Of a DNA stretch of 56,439 bases, positions 10,215-20,765 are shown piece after piece. The DNA comes from Gamarada debralockiae (lineage: Eukaryota; Ascomycota; Leotiomycetes; Helotiales; Hyphodiscaceae). Both the position numbers and the translations under genes were made by a program. The notes beneath the pieces were generated by a model, which was not told where the DNA came from, ran no database searches, and saw nothing but the letters and a program-made list of their open reading frames with translations. The stretch spans positions 1 through 56,439 of the forward strand of contig NXFV01000462.1 of the NCBI GenBank assembly GCA_002803225.1. The letters run 5' to 3'. Positions within the stretch are counted from its first letter, which is position 1; each line of letters starts with the position of its first letter.

Positions 10215-11956
10215 ATGAAAGACCCAGGGCGAAAGAGGAACAAACGTTCGTTTATTGTTGATTGGGAAGACGATGACGATCCAAACAAGCCTCTGAACTG
10301 GCCATTGTGGAAGAAACAGATGAATGTAGCACTTGTCTGTGCAATGTCTCTCCTGACGTAAGTAACCGTGGCGATGCTGCTACCATACTCGAGAGTTTTA
10401 GACATCTAATCATATCACAGATCTATCTGCGCCACAATTCCTTCTCCGACTATACCAGCTCTCATAGTCGAATTTCATGAATCAAATAGAGTACTAGGAT
10501 CATTCGCAGTCTCAGTCTATATTTTGGGGCTGGCATTGGGTCCTACGTTAGTCTAACCCTTTAGATTTCGGGTGTCCTAAGGTAATAACTGACGCAACAG
10601 AAAATCAGGATACTGGCTCCTCTCGCTGAGGTCTACGGGACGAGAGTTGTTTATAATTTATCAAATGTTGCTTTCCTGTCCTTTACCGTGTTATGCGCCT
10701 TTGCCCCGAGTCTTCCTGTTCTCATCGTCTCTCGATTTTTCCAAGGTTGTGCCGGATCTGTACCGGTGGTTCTCGGTGGGGTTACGATTGCAGATTTGTT
10801 CCCAGCCGAAGCCAGAGGAAGGGCAATGAGCATTTTCTTTCTCAGTTCTTTGCTGGGCCCACCGAACGGCCCCCTTGCTGGCGGCTTCATAACACAATAC
10901 CTTAGTTGGAGATGGGTATTTGCCATTGTCGCCATCGCGGTTTGTGGTCATTGACACCGACCTACTTCTTGCATGCTAATACAATACATCTGCGTTAGGA
11001 ATTGGTCGTTACCGCCTTATGTTTCGCATTCCTCCAAGAGACGCATGCAAAGACTTTATTAAAGCAGAGAGCAGCACATCTTCGCAGCTGCCGGCGGAAC
11101 AAGAGATATGTGTCCGCATTGGCCAGTTCTCTCCCACTGAATATCATTATTAGGAATGCCTTATCTCGTCCGTTTAAGCTACTACTTTTTAACCGAGTCG
11201 TTTTGCTGCTATCCGCCTATCTGGCTCTGGCGTATGGATATGTTGTAAGTATCAAGCTCAAGCTCGCTAAAATCAGATAATGAAACTAAGTTGTTACTCT
11301 CCGCAGCTCGCCGTTCTTACTACATTCTCATCCGTCTTCGAAGGCCAGTATGGGTTTTCCACTAGCGCCAGTGGAATCCCATATCTCGGCATTAGCATTG
11401 GATTTATCATTGGAAGTATAATTAGTTCTATTTTCAATGACCGCGTTGCTACTGGTCTGACTCAAAAAAACGGTGGCATCAGGAAACCCGAGTTTCGTTT
11501 ACCATTGATGGTTTGGTCGTGTTGGATGATACCTGTATCGATTGCGTTGTATGGCTGGAGTGCGGCCTACAAGCTAAATTTTATGCTCCCAATTATAGCA
11601 TCAAGTCTCCTAGGAGTCGGTCTCCTTCTCATAATGGTACGTACTCTTTATGTTGCTTCAGGTTGGAAAGAGTTAATGTGGAATAGCTTCCCCTACAAGT
11701 CTACATGACTGACGCACACGCGAGCTACGTTGCCTCTGCCATAGCTGCTGTTACCGTGACGCGGTGTGCAGCGGGTGCAGTCTTGCCCATCGTAGCACAG
11801 ATTCTGTACGATGGATTGGGCCTGGGATGGGGAAACACTCTATTGGCATCCTTTTTACTTGTCATGGCACCGATACCATGGGTCGTGATGAGATATAGCG
11901 AGAGACTAGGAACCAAAAAGTTGGTGATGGGCGATAGACCAAAAGACGAAGAGTAG
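10215..11956 (+). CDS. MFS transporter, DHA1-type drug:H+ antiporter family
   Basis: Six exons fit: 10215-10357, 10421-10546, 10609-10939, 10999-11244, 11307-11636 and 11687-11956, all with GT..AG introns, giving 481 residues. The N-terminus has the DPNKPLNWPLWKK motif typical of fungal drug:proton antiporters. TM1-6 carry LGPTILAPLAEVYGTR (motif A region) and the DLFPAEARGRA motif. The second half restarts near GYV-LAVLTTFSSVFEGQYGF and ends with LPLQVYMTDAH and an A-S-Y-V-A-S-A-I-A-A helix. The acceptor at 11686 was chosen because it alone restores this conserved segment; the acceptor 19 nt later gives an immediate stop. The protein sits in the plasma or vacuolar membrane and exports small molecules; the substrate is unknown. 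The gene appears intact. Confidence 0.85.
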
Positions 11957-13033
11957 CCTCCTGGAGGAGGCTGCTTAAGGCTGCTACGCCACGGGTGGCG
12001 TACAGCACTTAGGCTCTGTGAGCTTTAGGGTGTGACCCTGTTAACTAAATTATACAGGCTTTAAGTTACAGGGAGTTATAGGCACTAAGTGCCTTAGAAC
12101 GAAGACCCGAGTGTAGTAGCCCTGGCCCTCACGTGCTCTCTCCCAGACCCTCTCTTGCTTGCCTAGCATAGCTTGGCAAAGCTCCTGTATCTAAGCTTGA
12201 GCTCCTCGCAGAGTTATTCTTCTTTTTCTCTCCTTAGCTTAGTTTTCTCTTATCTTAGTACAAATACTATTATGCTCTTTCTAAGGCCTTCATATAGTAG
12301 TTAAGATAATGAGAATACTAAGCTAAAGGGAAAAGGAAAAGAGGAGAGAAGAGCTTAGGAACTGAGCGAGTATATATATAATTGCTAGATCAGGTGACAA
12401 GCATCACGCGAGAGTTCTTACAATTGTAAGAACCTTGTACGGAACGAATGGTCACGTGACCCATGTGGAACCTGCCGTCAGGCTCCTCACAATTTATAAG
12501 ATCCTCTTCTTTCCTTAGTTTAGAATAGTTAATTATAAGAGATGTCTTATACCCTTAATTAAGGCCTGTCTACAACTGCGCTGTCATAACTATCGCATAG
12601 TGAGGTGAGGTAAGGGCTGTCGTAGTAATGCGTAGTAATGCGGTCCTAGATCCTGTCACGTGCCCTGGCTATGTAGGTGCCTGAGGCACTAATTTAAGCA
12701 CCGCGCGACCACTGTATTTAAGTAGGAGCTTCCTTAGGATCCTCTTCTTTCCTTACCTTAGTATTCTTGTAATACAGTATCTGCCGCACTTTGCCTCTGA
12801 GGAATCGTAGGGCGCGCGCATCACATGCTTCTAGGAACAAGCCATGCACGTGCACGTGCGTGCGCACCCTCGCTTAATTATCTATTCTAATCAAAAAAAT
12901 GCTAGCACCCGCACAGACGATCGCTTACGGCAGCGGACTACATTCAATAATTTATAATTATAATATGTAGGATAAATTGCGCAGTTATTCCTAATATCAT
13001 GCTATTTAATAGTGTTCGAATTCAATCCTAGTC
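11957..13033. repeat. Gene-free, repeat-rich gap with LTR-like fragments
   Basis: Starts with a hairpin overlapping the MFS stop (AGCCTCC, loop TGGA, GGAGGCT). Near 12225-12350 a C/T-rich arm (CTCTCCTTAGCTTAG) faces an inverted A/G-rich arm (CTAAGCTAAAG...GAGGAGAG). The segment ATCCTCTTCTTTCCTTA occurs twice, at about 12501 and 12738, each after a TATAAG or TATTTAAG box as in LTR promoters. A GTAGTAATGC unit is doubled near 12625. No gene is supported. Confidence 0.5.
12414..12433. repeat. 20-bp perfect palindrome, copy 1
   Basis: GTTCTTACAATTGTAAGAAC is a perfect inverted repeat. It recurs with a single central difference at 22954-22973. Both copies have CAGGTGA upstream and GAACG..TCACRYGTGA-like sequence downstream. 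Confidence 0.75.
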
Positions 13034-14737
13034 TTAAATAGCTGAAAATGATGCGGGTTTCAGTCTCACTTTTACACCATTGTTTAGAGTTAACGACAAC
13101 GTTAGCTGCTCCCTCCAGTCGGTCATGTCCAGACTATCAATCTCTGAAAAGGCATGAAGCAGCCTCGCTATAGTGTATGAAGACTCGGTTAATGCAAACT
13201 TCTGACCAGGGCAAATGCGGGGGCCGCCATTGAATGGCAAAAACTCCCAGCCTGGGCGAAGAGTCTCCCACCGCTCTGGCCGAAACTCGTCGGCATCGTC
13301 GCCGAAGAGTTCCTCACGCCGATGCATGACAAACGTGCTGTACGTCACGACATGGTTTTTCGCAATAAATAATGGAGACCGCCCATCTGGCCCGCCGCCA
13401 ATGGGAATCGTGGTGTCCTTATTTGCCATTCGGCTGTTCGTTGAGATAGGTGGGAATAATCGAAGAGCTGGCAAATTACAAGCCGTCAGTGGATGTACCG
13501 CACTGGAATTTTGAAAGGAGAGAAAGGTGGACTCACTCTCTTGCAACACGTAGCGCAGGTATGTCATTCGCTGTAAGGCTTCGTATGTCAGAGGCTCCTC
13601 GTAGTGTTCCAGCACTTCGGAGCGGAGCTTGGCCCACACATCAGGCCTACGGGCAAGCATGAAGAAAGTGAATGCTAAGAGGCCTGCCGTAGTATCACGG
13701 GCAGCGAGCAGCATGTTGACGATTTGGTCTCGAAGCATGATGGGGTCATTTGTGTCCTTAGCGAGCTCATGTAGAAAGACGTATTTTTGGCGTGGGTGTT
13801 CACTGGTCTCGTGCTTCACTAAAGGGCTCGATTCCTCTCGTCGCCGGTGTTCTAGGGCACAACCAACGAACTTTTCCGCATATGCGTGTACAACCCTACA
13901 GGCTTGTCGGAACTTGGCGTCGCGGTGGGCGAACATTAGATTCCCAAGGCGAAGTCGCAAGATTGTCCCTTGTTGGGCATAGTCTAACGCATTGTGGAAG
14001 GTCTGGGCAGAATCAGTCGCGTGGCCGGATAGCAAGCCCATTGATTCCCCAAAAAGATATTCGCTATTGGAATCGAGAACCTTTCGAAGTCGGTCAGTGT
14101 GACTGTCAACTCTGAGAATGGGGGGTGGGGTTTCTCCTCTCTTAAACGAGAGCAGGGGTGGGGTAAAAGCTACCATGCGGAAGAAAAGCAGCTGTAGATC
14201 AACAGTATAATTCTCTCGAGCTATAAGTTGGATCAACTGGTCGACATGATGCTCGAAGGTGACGAAATCCGTCACTTGTGCTCGGATGAAGCTGGGCCGA
14301 ATCAATGCTCGCTGATGCGACCAGATTTCGTTGTCTGCCGTGAAGATGCCTCTTCCCAACAACGGCGAAGCACTTTTCCGTCTGAGAGGACCCATGCCGA
14401 AGTCGTCAAACTGCAAAGAGAGGACAGCCTGGATGACCTGGGGATCGCAGGTGTTTATGGTGGTTCGGAAATATGTGTTTGTAGTGAAGGTCAGCCCATT
14501 CTTGGCATGGCGCTCTTTGAGGAGGGCAAGAAAGCCATGTCTCCTCGCAGCAGCCAGATTGGCCAAGACGACATCTGTGCCTAGGAACGGATCCGTCTGA
14601 GGAAGCTTACGGGGAGGGCGACAACCATTCTTCTTCTTCATGCGGCGACGAGAGAGGTACAAGGAGACCATCCGGAAGACTGAATAGAGGCATCCGCCAA
14701 TGATGGCACAAATGGCGAGAAATAGAGACACTGCCAT
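13034..14737 (-). CDS. Cytochrome P450, CYP52-like
   Basis: Three exons (14737-14174, 14080-13537, 13467-13034) give 513 residues. The N-terminus has a membrane anchor (SLFLAICAIIGGCLYSVF) and then GCRPPRKLPQTDPFLG, as in the CYP52 clan. Later motifs are GIFTADNEIWSHQRALIRP, the I-helix AARDTT, the K-helix ETLR created across the second intron, and the heme loop FNGGPRICPGQ with the Cys ligand near residue 455, followed by FALTESSY. CYP52 relatives hydroxylate the omega carbon of alkanes or fatty acids in the ER using CPR. The substrate here is unknown. Both introns (93 and 69 nt) are multiples of three without stops, but removing them restores FFRM-VLDSNSEYLFGES and LQET-LRLFPP. It diverges from the NmrA-like gene. 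Confidence 0.85.
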   Translation of the reverse strand: MAVSLFLAICAIIGGCLYSVFRMVSLYLSRRRMKKKNGCRPPRKLPQTDPFLGTDVVLANLAAARRHGFLALLKERHAKNGLTFTTNTYFRTTINTCDPQVIQAVLSLQFDDFGMGPLRRKSASPLLGRGIFTADNEIWSHQRALIRPSFIRAQVTDFVTFEHHVDQLIQLIARENYTVDLQLLFFRMVAFTPPLLSFKRGETPPPILRVDSHTDRLRKVLDSNSEYLFGESMGLLSGHATDSAQTFHNALDYAQQGTILRLRLGNLMFAHRDAKFRQACRVVHAYAEKFVGCALEHRRREESSPLVKHETSEHPRQKYVFLHELAKDTNDPIMLRDQIVNMLLAARDTTAGLLAFTFFMLARRPDVWAKLRSEVLEHYEEPLTYEALQRMTYLRYVLQESESTFLSFQNSSAVHPLTACNLPALRLFPPISTNSRMANKDTTIPIGGGPDGRSPLFIAKNHVVTYSTFVMHRREELFGDDADEFRPERWETLRPGWEFLPFNGGPRICPGQKFALTESSYTIARLLHAFSEIDSLDMTDWREQLTLSLTLNNGVKVRLKPASFSAI

Positions 14738-14986
14738 GGCTGAGATAAATTGTTCGACAAAGACAGAAATTTAGACTCGTAGTTGAGTGAGATAATAGCC
14801 TGGCTTGGCTGGGGGCAGAATCATGTTCGCGAACACTGCACTGGTTATATATTCCTACGCAAGGGGCATCTTGCTGCTTGATTCGCCATCGTATTCAACT
14901 TCCTATCCTGCCAGGCTACGATCCATATACTAGTGCCAGTTTGGAGTCAATGAACATTTCACGGCGGCTCTACAGATTCAGAATGT

Positions 14987-15012
14987 AGGTCGCATGACTA
15001 GTCATGAGACCT
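14987..15012. promoter_or_regulatory. 26-bp imperfect palindrome
   Basis: AGGTCGCATGACTAGTCATG followed by AGACCT: 12 of 13 base pairs match across the dyad, including a perfect CATGACTAGTCATG core. It lies 250 bp upstream of the P450 start. A dimeric regulator site is possible; this is inference from symmetry and position. Confidence 0.4.
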
Positions 15013-15040
15013 GACACGACCTACAGATTAGATGCCGCAG

Positions 15041-15057
15041 CTTAAGGCTGCCTTAAG
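15041..15057. promoter_or_regulatory. 17-bp palindrome CTTAAGGC-T-GCCTTAAG
   Basis: A perfect dyad around one central base, 29 bp from the preceding palindrome, in the same divergent promoter. Confidence 0.35.
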
Positions 15058-15693
15058 GGCGGGTCTTTCTAACACTTCACCGGCAGTCATAGAGCTTGAG
15101 CGGATTGATCATGCAGAATGTGTACTATAGTCTTGATCTGATATCAGACGCTGAGGGCCTTGCATAATGGTTTAAGTGAAGATAATGTCATATAACATGT
15201 CACGTATAATGATAGCCAAACGGCGGTGAGATATGTGTGTAGCTATTGGTTCTGTTTTATGCTCGGCATCCTGCGGTCGAGGACTTGCCATCAGTGTGAC
15301 GTGTTAGACGACTATAATCTGCCAAGGAAATTAAGGAAGATAATGTAGGGCGAAGGTTGGTCGGAAGATCTTGCCGTATTGGGCAAGTCTGCATTCGCGC
15401 AGCCTGCAAGGCGCCCAGGCCAATCTGCAAGGCCCGCAAAGGCCCACAATGTCCAAATCACCAAAGCGTGCAGCATCGCTTAGCACGGGGATACGGAGAC
15501 GTTAACATGTTAGAATACCGGTTGAGTGATCGGGCTTCCCATGGCGATACCACGGCGAAGATCACATTGGCCGATGAAGTATTATATATCCACGGGGGCT
15601 CTGCTAGGTACAAATGCAAATCACAGCAAGGTGAGGATACACTTTCAAGGCACAGGACCTGCAGGAAAAACACCATCATCCGGAATTTCAATC

Positions 15694-16669
15694 ATGGCTA
15701 TGATCAAATCAGTTGCTGTCGCAGGAGTAAGAAACCCTTGGAAGCCAGTCCTGGTAAAGAGTCTTGTAATCATGTATCTAACAAATAGGCTAGGCATCGG
15801 GTAACATTGGCAGGGCAATCCTCGCCGCTCTTGTAGAGTCGAAACTCTTCCAGGTCACTGTCCTAACCCGCACAGAGTCCCAGCACAGCTTCGCCCCTGG
15901 AGTTGTCGTCAAGAAAGTTGACTACAAATCGACAAGCTCTCTGGAGACTGCCCTGCATGGAGTGGATGCTCTTGTGTCAGCACTAGCATTCGAGGCGATC
16001 GATATCCAGAAGAACCTCATTGACGCCGCGGTGAGCGCTGGCGTGAGGAGGATGATTCCGTCTGAGTATGGCAACGATACTCAGAACCCTAAGCTCTCCA
16101 ACATACCCATCTACCAGCCCAAGATCGCTATTCGGAAGCACCTCGACCGCAAGATTGCTAAAAAACCTGGCTTCTCATATACTATCATAATGAATGCTTC
16201 ATTCCTGGAACCAGGGTATACTCTCGATTTCATCGTTGACATGACCAACCGCAAATGTAACCTAAAGGACGGAGGCGATGTCCTCTTTTGTGCAACTACC
16301 TATGATGACATCGCCCGGGCCGTTATCGGCATTCTCATTCATCATGACGAGACGGCAAACCGGTCGGTCAAGATCTCCAGCATCGACACTACGCAGAACG
16401 AGTTACTCACGATGGCAAAGAAGATAGATCCTTTCCGGCGAGACTGGGTTATCACGTACTCAAAAACCGAAGATATGGAGAGAGAGGCATGGGAGCGCTG
16501 GGCACAGGGAGAACGAAGCGCGGAGGTGATTGACATGTTCATTAATAGAGCCTTCTTAGGCAAGGGCTGGGGCGGGTATTTCCCCGAGAAGGACAATGAG
16601 TTGCTTGGAATCGAAGGCCTTGACAAGAAGGGTCTGGAGGATATGATCCGTATGGCCCTTACAACATAG
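15694..16669 (+). CDS. NmrA-like / isoflavone-reductase-like NAD(P)-binding protein
   Basis: Two exons, 15694-15726 and 15794-16669, give 302 residues. The intron splits the nucleotide-binding loop, restoring VAVAG-ASGNIGRA (GxxGxxG Rossmann fingerprint). Later features are TVLTRTES, the VDALVSALAFEAID segment and IPSEYGNDTQ, all typical of the atypical-SDR NmrA/PCBER family. The family covers NADPH-dependent reductases of phenylpropanoids and redox-sensing regulators such as NmrA and CipA. The SEYGND motif resembles the aromatic-reductase side, but the substrate cannot be set. It shares a promoter with the P450 and may act in the same pathway. An alternative start two codons later is possible. 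Confidence 0.85.
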
Positions 16670-17311
16670 TTGCTTGGCCCAGGTAGTCTACCAGGCATTT
16701 GGATTCGCGTGTGTGAAGTGTTAATGCTGAACGTGGTGACTACCTACAAATGGCAAATGTGAAAATATTCAAACTGTCTAGGAGGCGAATAGGCATCACA
16801 TATATAGTCAGTAATAATATGTTTATTTTTAACGTCATATACTTCCCGAAAATATTATGCCTCTTTTATAAGTATTCTACGTAGTGTAATACCATATCTC
16901 CGTTGATTGCTAATATCTTCACGCTTACATGTAATATATAAAGTATAAATAATGTAAGGATTATCTATTATACTATAATATGCTATCTCTAACCGAAAAC
17001 CTTTCTAATATACTAAAACGCGCTTGTAAGGATAACCTTAGTTCAGAGTGGTTATTGGGCGAAATTTAGTTTAATCCCGTCAGCTGGCACGCTTCGGGCC
17101 TTGCGCTTTGGACCCTGTTTTGGTCGGACGCTACGGTTTATTTAGGGCGTTGGGAAAATAGCAGAGCTTATAATGGCGTGGGAAATGCCGACCATACACT
17201 ACACACTTATATAAATGCTGAGGATCTTTCCTTTTGCTCCGATCTAGTCCCCAGAACCATTTTGTTCTCTCCCCGACAGCTAAATATTGTGTATTATCTG
17301 ATTCGAAAAGG
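16670..17311. other. AT-rich intergenic region
   Basis: The middle part (16790-17000) is TA-rich, like RIP-affected DNA. The last ~200 bp should be the promoter of the permease. No other feature is visible. Confidence 0.5.
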
Positions 17312-19296
17312 ATGGCATCGAAAATGGCTGACAACAAAACGGAACCTCAGGACAATATAGTGGCAGAAGTCTACTCGCTACCAATTGGCTCCAATAGGGA
17401 TCGGGATATTGAGGATGCAAGTGTGGTCAATAAATCACACTTCTCTCTCAGGCGGGCCCTACGCGATCGTCATATGCAGATGATTGCTATTAGTATGGAA
17501 GCTCTCCCACCTTCTTCAGCCGTGATTAATAATAGACTGATCAGGCGGCTCTATTGGCTCTGGTCTATTCGTGGGCTCCGGTTCCGCCTTGGCTACTGGA
17601 GGCCCCGCAAGCTTGGTAGGCTCCCTGAACCCCGGGAGCTCAGTTTGGCTCAAATTCCTCGTCGCTCAGGTTCGACTCTAATCTGAATTCACAGATCATC
17701 TGCTTTCTCATTACCGGGTTTATGCTTCTATGCACACTTCAGGCGTTGACGGAGTTGGCTGTCCTCTACCCCGTGAACGGTTCTTTTTTCACGTATATTG
17801 TCCGTTTTGTCGACCCGGCATGGTATGGCTTTACCTGTGTTTGTCACCGACTCTGCTCGCTCTGCTGGCTAACGCCAACCCAGGGGTTTTGCCGTTGGCT
17901 GGAATTACACGATTTGCTGGCTGACCGTGCTCCCATTTGAAATAACCGCTGCTAGCCTCACCATCCAGTTTTGGAGGACCGATATTAATAGCGCTGTTTG
18001 GATAACAGTGTTCTTGGTTGTCTTGGCTGCCATTCAAGTCTTTGGAGTCAACGGCTACGGGGAAGGTTAGTCATAGCCTACTTCCATTTCTTAGCCAACA
18101 TTATTTTAATATGCACATTTTAGTTGAGTTTATCCTGGGTCTAATCAAGGTCTGCGCATGTGTCGGATTCATCATCCTCGGTATCATTATTGATTGCGGC
18201 GGCACCGGTCCACAAGGCTATATCGGTGCCCGCTACTGGCACGACCCCGGAGCCTTCGCTAATGGCTTTTCTGGATTCTGCGCGGTTTTCGTGTTCGCAT
18301 CTATTGCGTTTGCTGGAACCGAGGTGATCGGGTTGACTGCAGCAGAAGCCATAAATCCACACAAGGCCATCCCGGCAGCCATCCGCCAAGTCTTCTTACG
18401 TATCGCTATTTTCTATATCCTCAGCTTGCTTATCATCGGCCTACTGGTACCGTATAACGACTCTCGTCTCCTGAGTGCCTCCAATAAGGACACGAAAGAC
18501 TCCCCTTTTGTCATTGCCATCCTGGATACTGGAATACCGGCTTTGCCTTCTATCTTTAATGCTGTCATAACCGTCTCGGTTATCAGCGTGGCCAACACGT
18601 GCTCCTACGCTTCCAGCCGAACGATGCAAGCATTGGCAAGTCGTGGCATGGCTCCAAAGATCTTGAGTTACGTTGATAGCAAAGGTCGCCCACTTTGGTG
18701 CAACATTGTGCAGATCCTCTTCGGCTTCCTTGCATTTATAGGCTTGTCCGCACAACAATCCAAGATCTTCTTATGGTTGCTTTCGTTGTCTGGGTTGTCC
18801 TTTTTCTTCATCTGGGGAAGTATCTGCCTCGCCCATATCCGCTTCAGACTCGCGTGGAAGCTTCAAGGTCACAGCTGTAATGAGTTGCCCTATCAAGCTC
18901 AGTTCGGGATTATTGGGAGCTGGATTGGGCTCGGCTTGAATATACTCTGCTTGGTGGCTACATTCTATGCTTCTGTCTGGGTATATATTGTTTTGTCATC
19001 TCTCTCTTCGCTCGCCGCTATGTCTCAGCTTGTTAACATCGTCACTCCAGCCGCACGGCTCAAAGCCTAGCGCGGAATATTTCTTCCCGCAATTCTTGGC
19101 CGCCTTTGTCATCCTTGCACTCTTTGTGGCACAGAAAGTTTGGCTGCGTAGACTGGCCATGTGGGTACCCCTCGAGGCTATAGACCTGCAAGCGGAAATG
19201 TACCAGCATGCGATTGACGAAGAGAAGAGCGAGGAACCATCGAGATGGAAGAATGCATTCTTAAAACTGACTGGAATCCTCATCCCATCCAGGTAG
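17312..19296 (+). CDS. Amino-acid permease, APC superfamily (fungal YAT type)
   Basis: Six exons fit: 17312-17492, 17545-17615, 17695-17822, 17884-18065, 18124-18980 and 19051-19296, giving 554 residues. Conserved segments include the cytoplasmic LRRALRDRHMQMIAI just before TM1, GSIGSGLFVGSGSALATGGP (substrate-binding unwound helix), ELAVLYPVNGSF, the FAGTEVIGLTAAEAINPHKA motif after TM5 or TM6, and YASSRTMQALASRGMAPK. About 12 TM segments are present. It imports amino acids across the plasma membrane by proton symport; specificity is not readable. Intron 3 splits the DPAW codon and the other junctions keep the family consensus, so the model is firm. The start MASKMADNK is the first ATG in frame. 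Confidence 0.88.
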
Positions 19297-19440
19297 ATCC
19301 GATTTGGCCAGTCTTCCTTTTGGAAGTCATAGTGTCATTCAATAATAGTTAGCAATTAGTAGCAGTCGCTATGGCATAGAAATGATGACAGATCTTGGTT
19401 GAAAAGAGGTCCTGCAGTACTCGTATGCTTGTATGTAATA

Positions 19441-19620
19441 GAAACTCAAGCTTGCCTTTCCCAAGTAGGGTCAATAGGCCTTACTTATCCTTCACTCCTG
19501 GCTCCTGGCTTCACATGTTAGCTGTACTAGCTGCTGATTCTGCAACTGGCTGTACACTGAACCAACCGCTGACTAATCGCTAACTGTTCCTGACTGTGCA
19601 CAATATTGAGCCTGGCTCAA
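19441..19620 (-). repeat. LTR-like repeat, copy A (inverted relative to 23.0-23.4 kb)
   Basis: Read on the minus strand it runs from the palindrome TTGAGCC-T-GGCTCAA (19606-19620) to a 63-nt block (19503-19441) containing GAAGGATAAGTAAGG and GGCAAGCTTGAGTTTC. The same order and sequences occur on the plus strand at 23043-23403. The identity of the element is inferred. Confidence 0.6.
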
Positions 19621-19679
19621 ATAATAATTGCCATGTGAAATCGCCCATGTAAAATCGCCTATGCACCTTCAGGAGCTAG

Positions 19680-20150
19680 GCTCTTGTTACACACAGTCCT
19701 AAAGGAGGATTAGTTAGATATTCTAGGGCTCTATTATAGGGAAATATAGAAAATACTATATGCTCTTTAGGAGAAGGATTAGGAAATAATAAATAAGGGC
19801 TCCTATTTAGAAATTATTATTCCTATTATCTAGGAGATTCTAGAGTAATATATAGACCTCTAATTTCTAGCCTACTTTCTCTCTTAACTTAAATCTAGTT
19901 AAGACTCTATAGGATAAGATAAAGAACTAAATTTAAGAGCGCTACCCTAAGGTATATAGGTCTTATAAGTGACTTAGAGCTATAGTATAAGAAGCTTAAG
20001 AGTTAATTATACATAAGAGAATTAAGGAATTAATTAAGGAGATAGTAGAGAGATATTAGGCTATAATTAATATAAATGGAATGTATATAAAGTTCTAGAA
20101 GAGAATTTAAAAGCGGCATTGTAAAGCATCTAACCTATATAATAAGCACA
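19680..20150. repeat. TA-rich RIP-like relic
   Basis: Dense TA dinucleotides (ctattatagg, taatatatagacc, ttaattatac) with stops in all frames. Probably an old transposon mutated beyond recognition. Confidence 0.55.
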
Positions 20151-20199
20151 CGGGCTGGTTTTGTGGAAATATTTGGGCCTATATGAAAGTAAGGTAAAT

Positions 20200-20495
20200 C
20201 TGCGAGGCCTCTAGCCCAACCTGCATCACAGAGGTCTGCGAGGCCCCCAGCTAAATATGCGAGGCCTCCAGCCAAACTTGCATCACAGCGGCCTGCGAGG
20301 CCCCCAGCTAAATATGCGAGCATTACAGCGGCCTGCGAGGCCTCCAGCTAAATAAGCGAGGCCCCCAGAGTTACAGCGGCCTGCAAGGCCCCCAGCTAAA
20401 TATGCGAGCATTACAGCGGCCTGCGAGGCCTCCAGCTAAATATGCGAGGCCTCCAGCCAACCTGCATTACAGCGGCCTGCGAGGCCCCCAGCCTA
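20200..20495. repeat. GC-rich minisatellite
   Basis: About ten interspersed copies of two related units: TGCGAGGCCTCCAGCTAAATA (GAGGCCY-CCAGC core) and GCATTACAGCGGCCTGCGAG. Order and unit length vary, as in unequal exchange. Frames across it (for example an AGGLA repeat on the minus strand) are artefacts of the repeat. It lies ~270 bp before the second P450. Confidence 0.8.
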
Positions 20496-20765
20496 GTTAA
20501 CTATGCAGGCATTTTAAGAGCTTGAATTAGAGCTCACACCACCAATAAATTTGATGATATGAGTCAAATGGGATGGCTGCATTGTTTACAACCCCTAGAG
20601 GACAGTGATAGCAGTATTAGGAGCTTCATTTTTAAGAGCAGGAATCGGCATTCGAATGACCCCTTTTGTCCCGACTCTGTCAAAGTATTTAAAAAGGTAC
20701 TTGTTCGCCTTTTCGTTCATCAACTCTGTTAAAGTCTTTCATCACCAATCACTCCGGCCTTCACC

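Larger units (their letters stand above)
14738..15693. promoter_or_regulatory. Divergent promoter region between P450 and NmrA-like gene
   Basis: 956 bp separate the two start codons. The region has two strong dyads (14987-15012 and 15041-15057) and, near 15400-15450, a CTGCAAGGC/CCCAGGCC-rich stretch resembling the minisatellite at 20.2 kb. No gene is supported here. Confidence 0.5.

Noticed and set aside
10009..10218. Possible N-terminal extension of the MFS transporter
   Set aside because: Different frame from the transporter, ending at its start codon, with no splice pair joining it in phase.
20135..20323. Minus-strand frame with AGGLA repeats
   Set aside because: Produced entirely by the minisatellite; no signal or conserved part.
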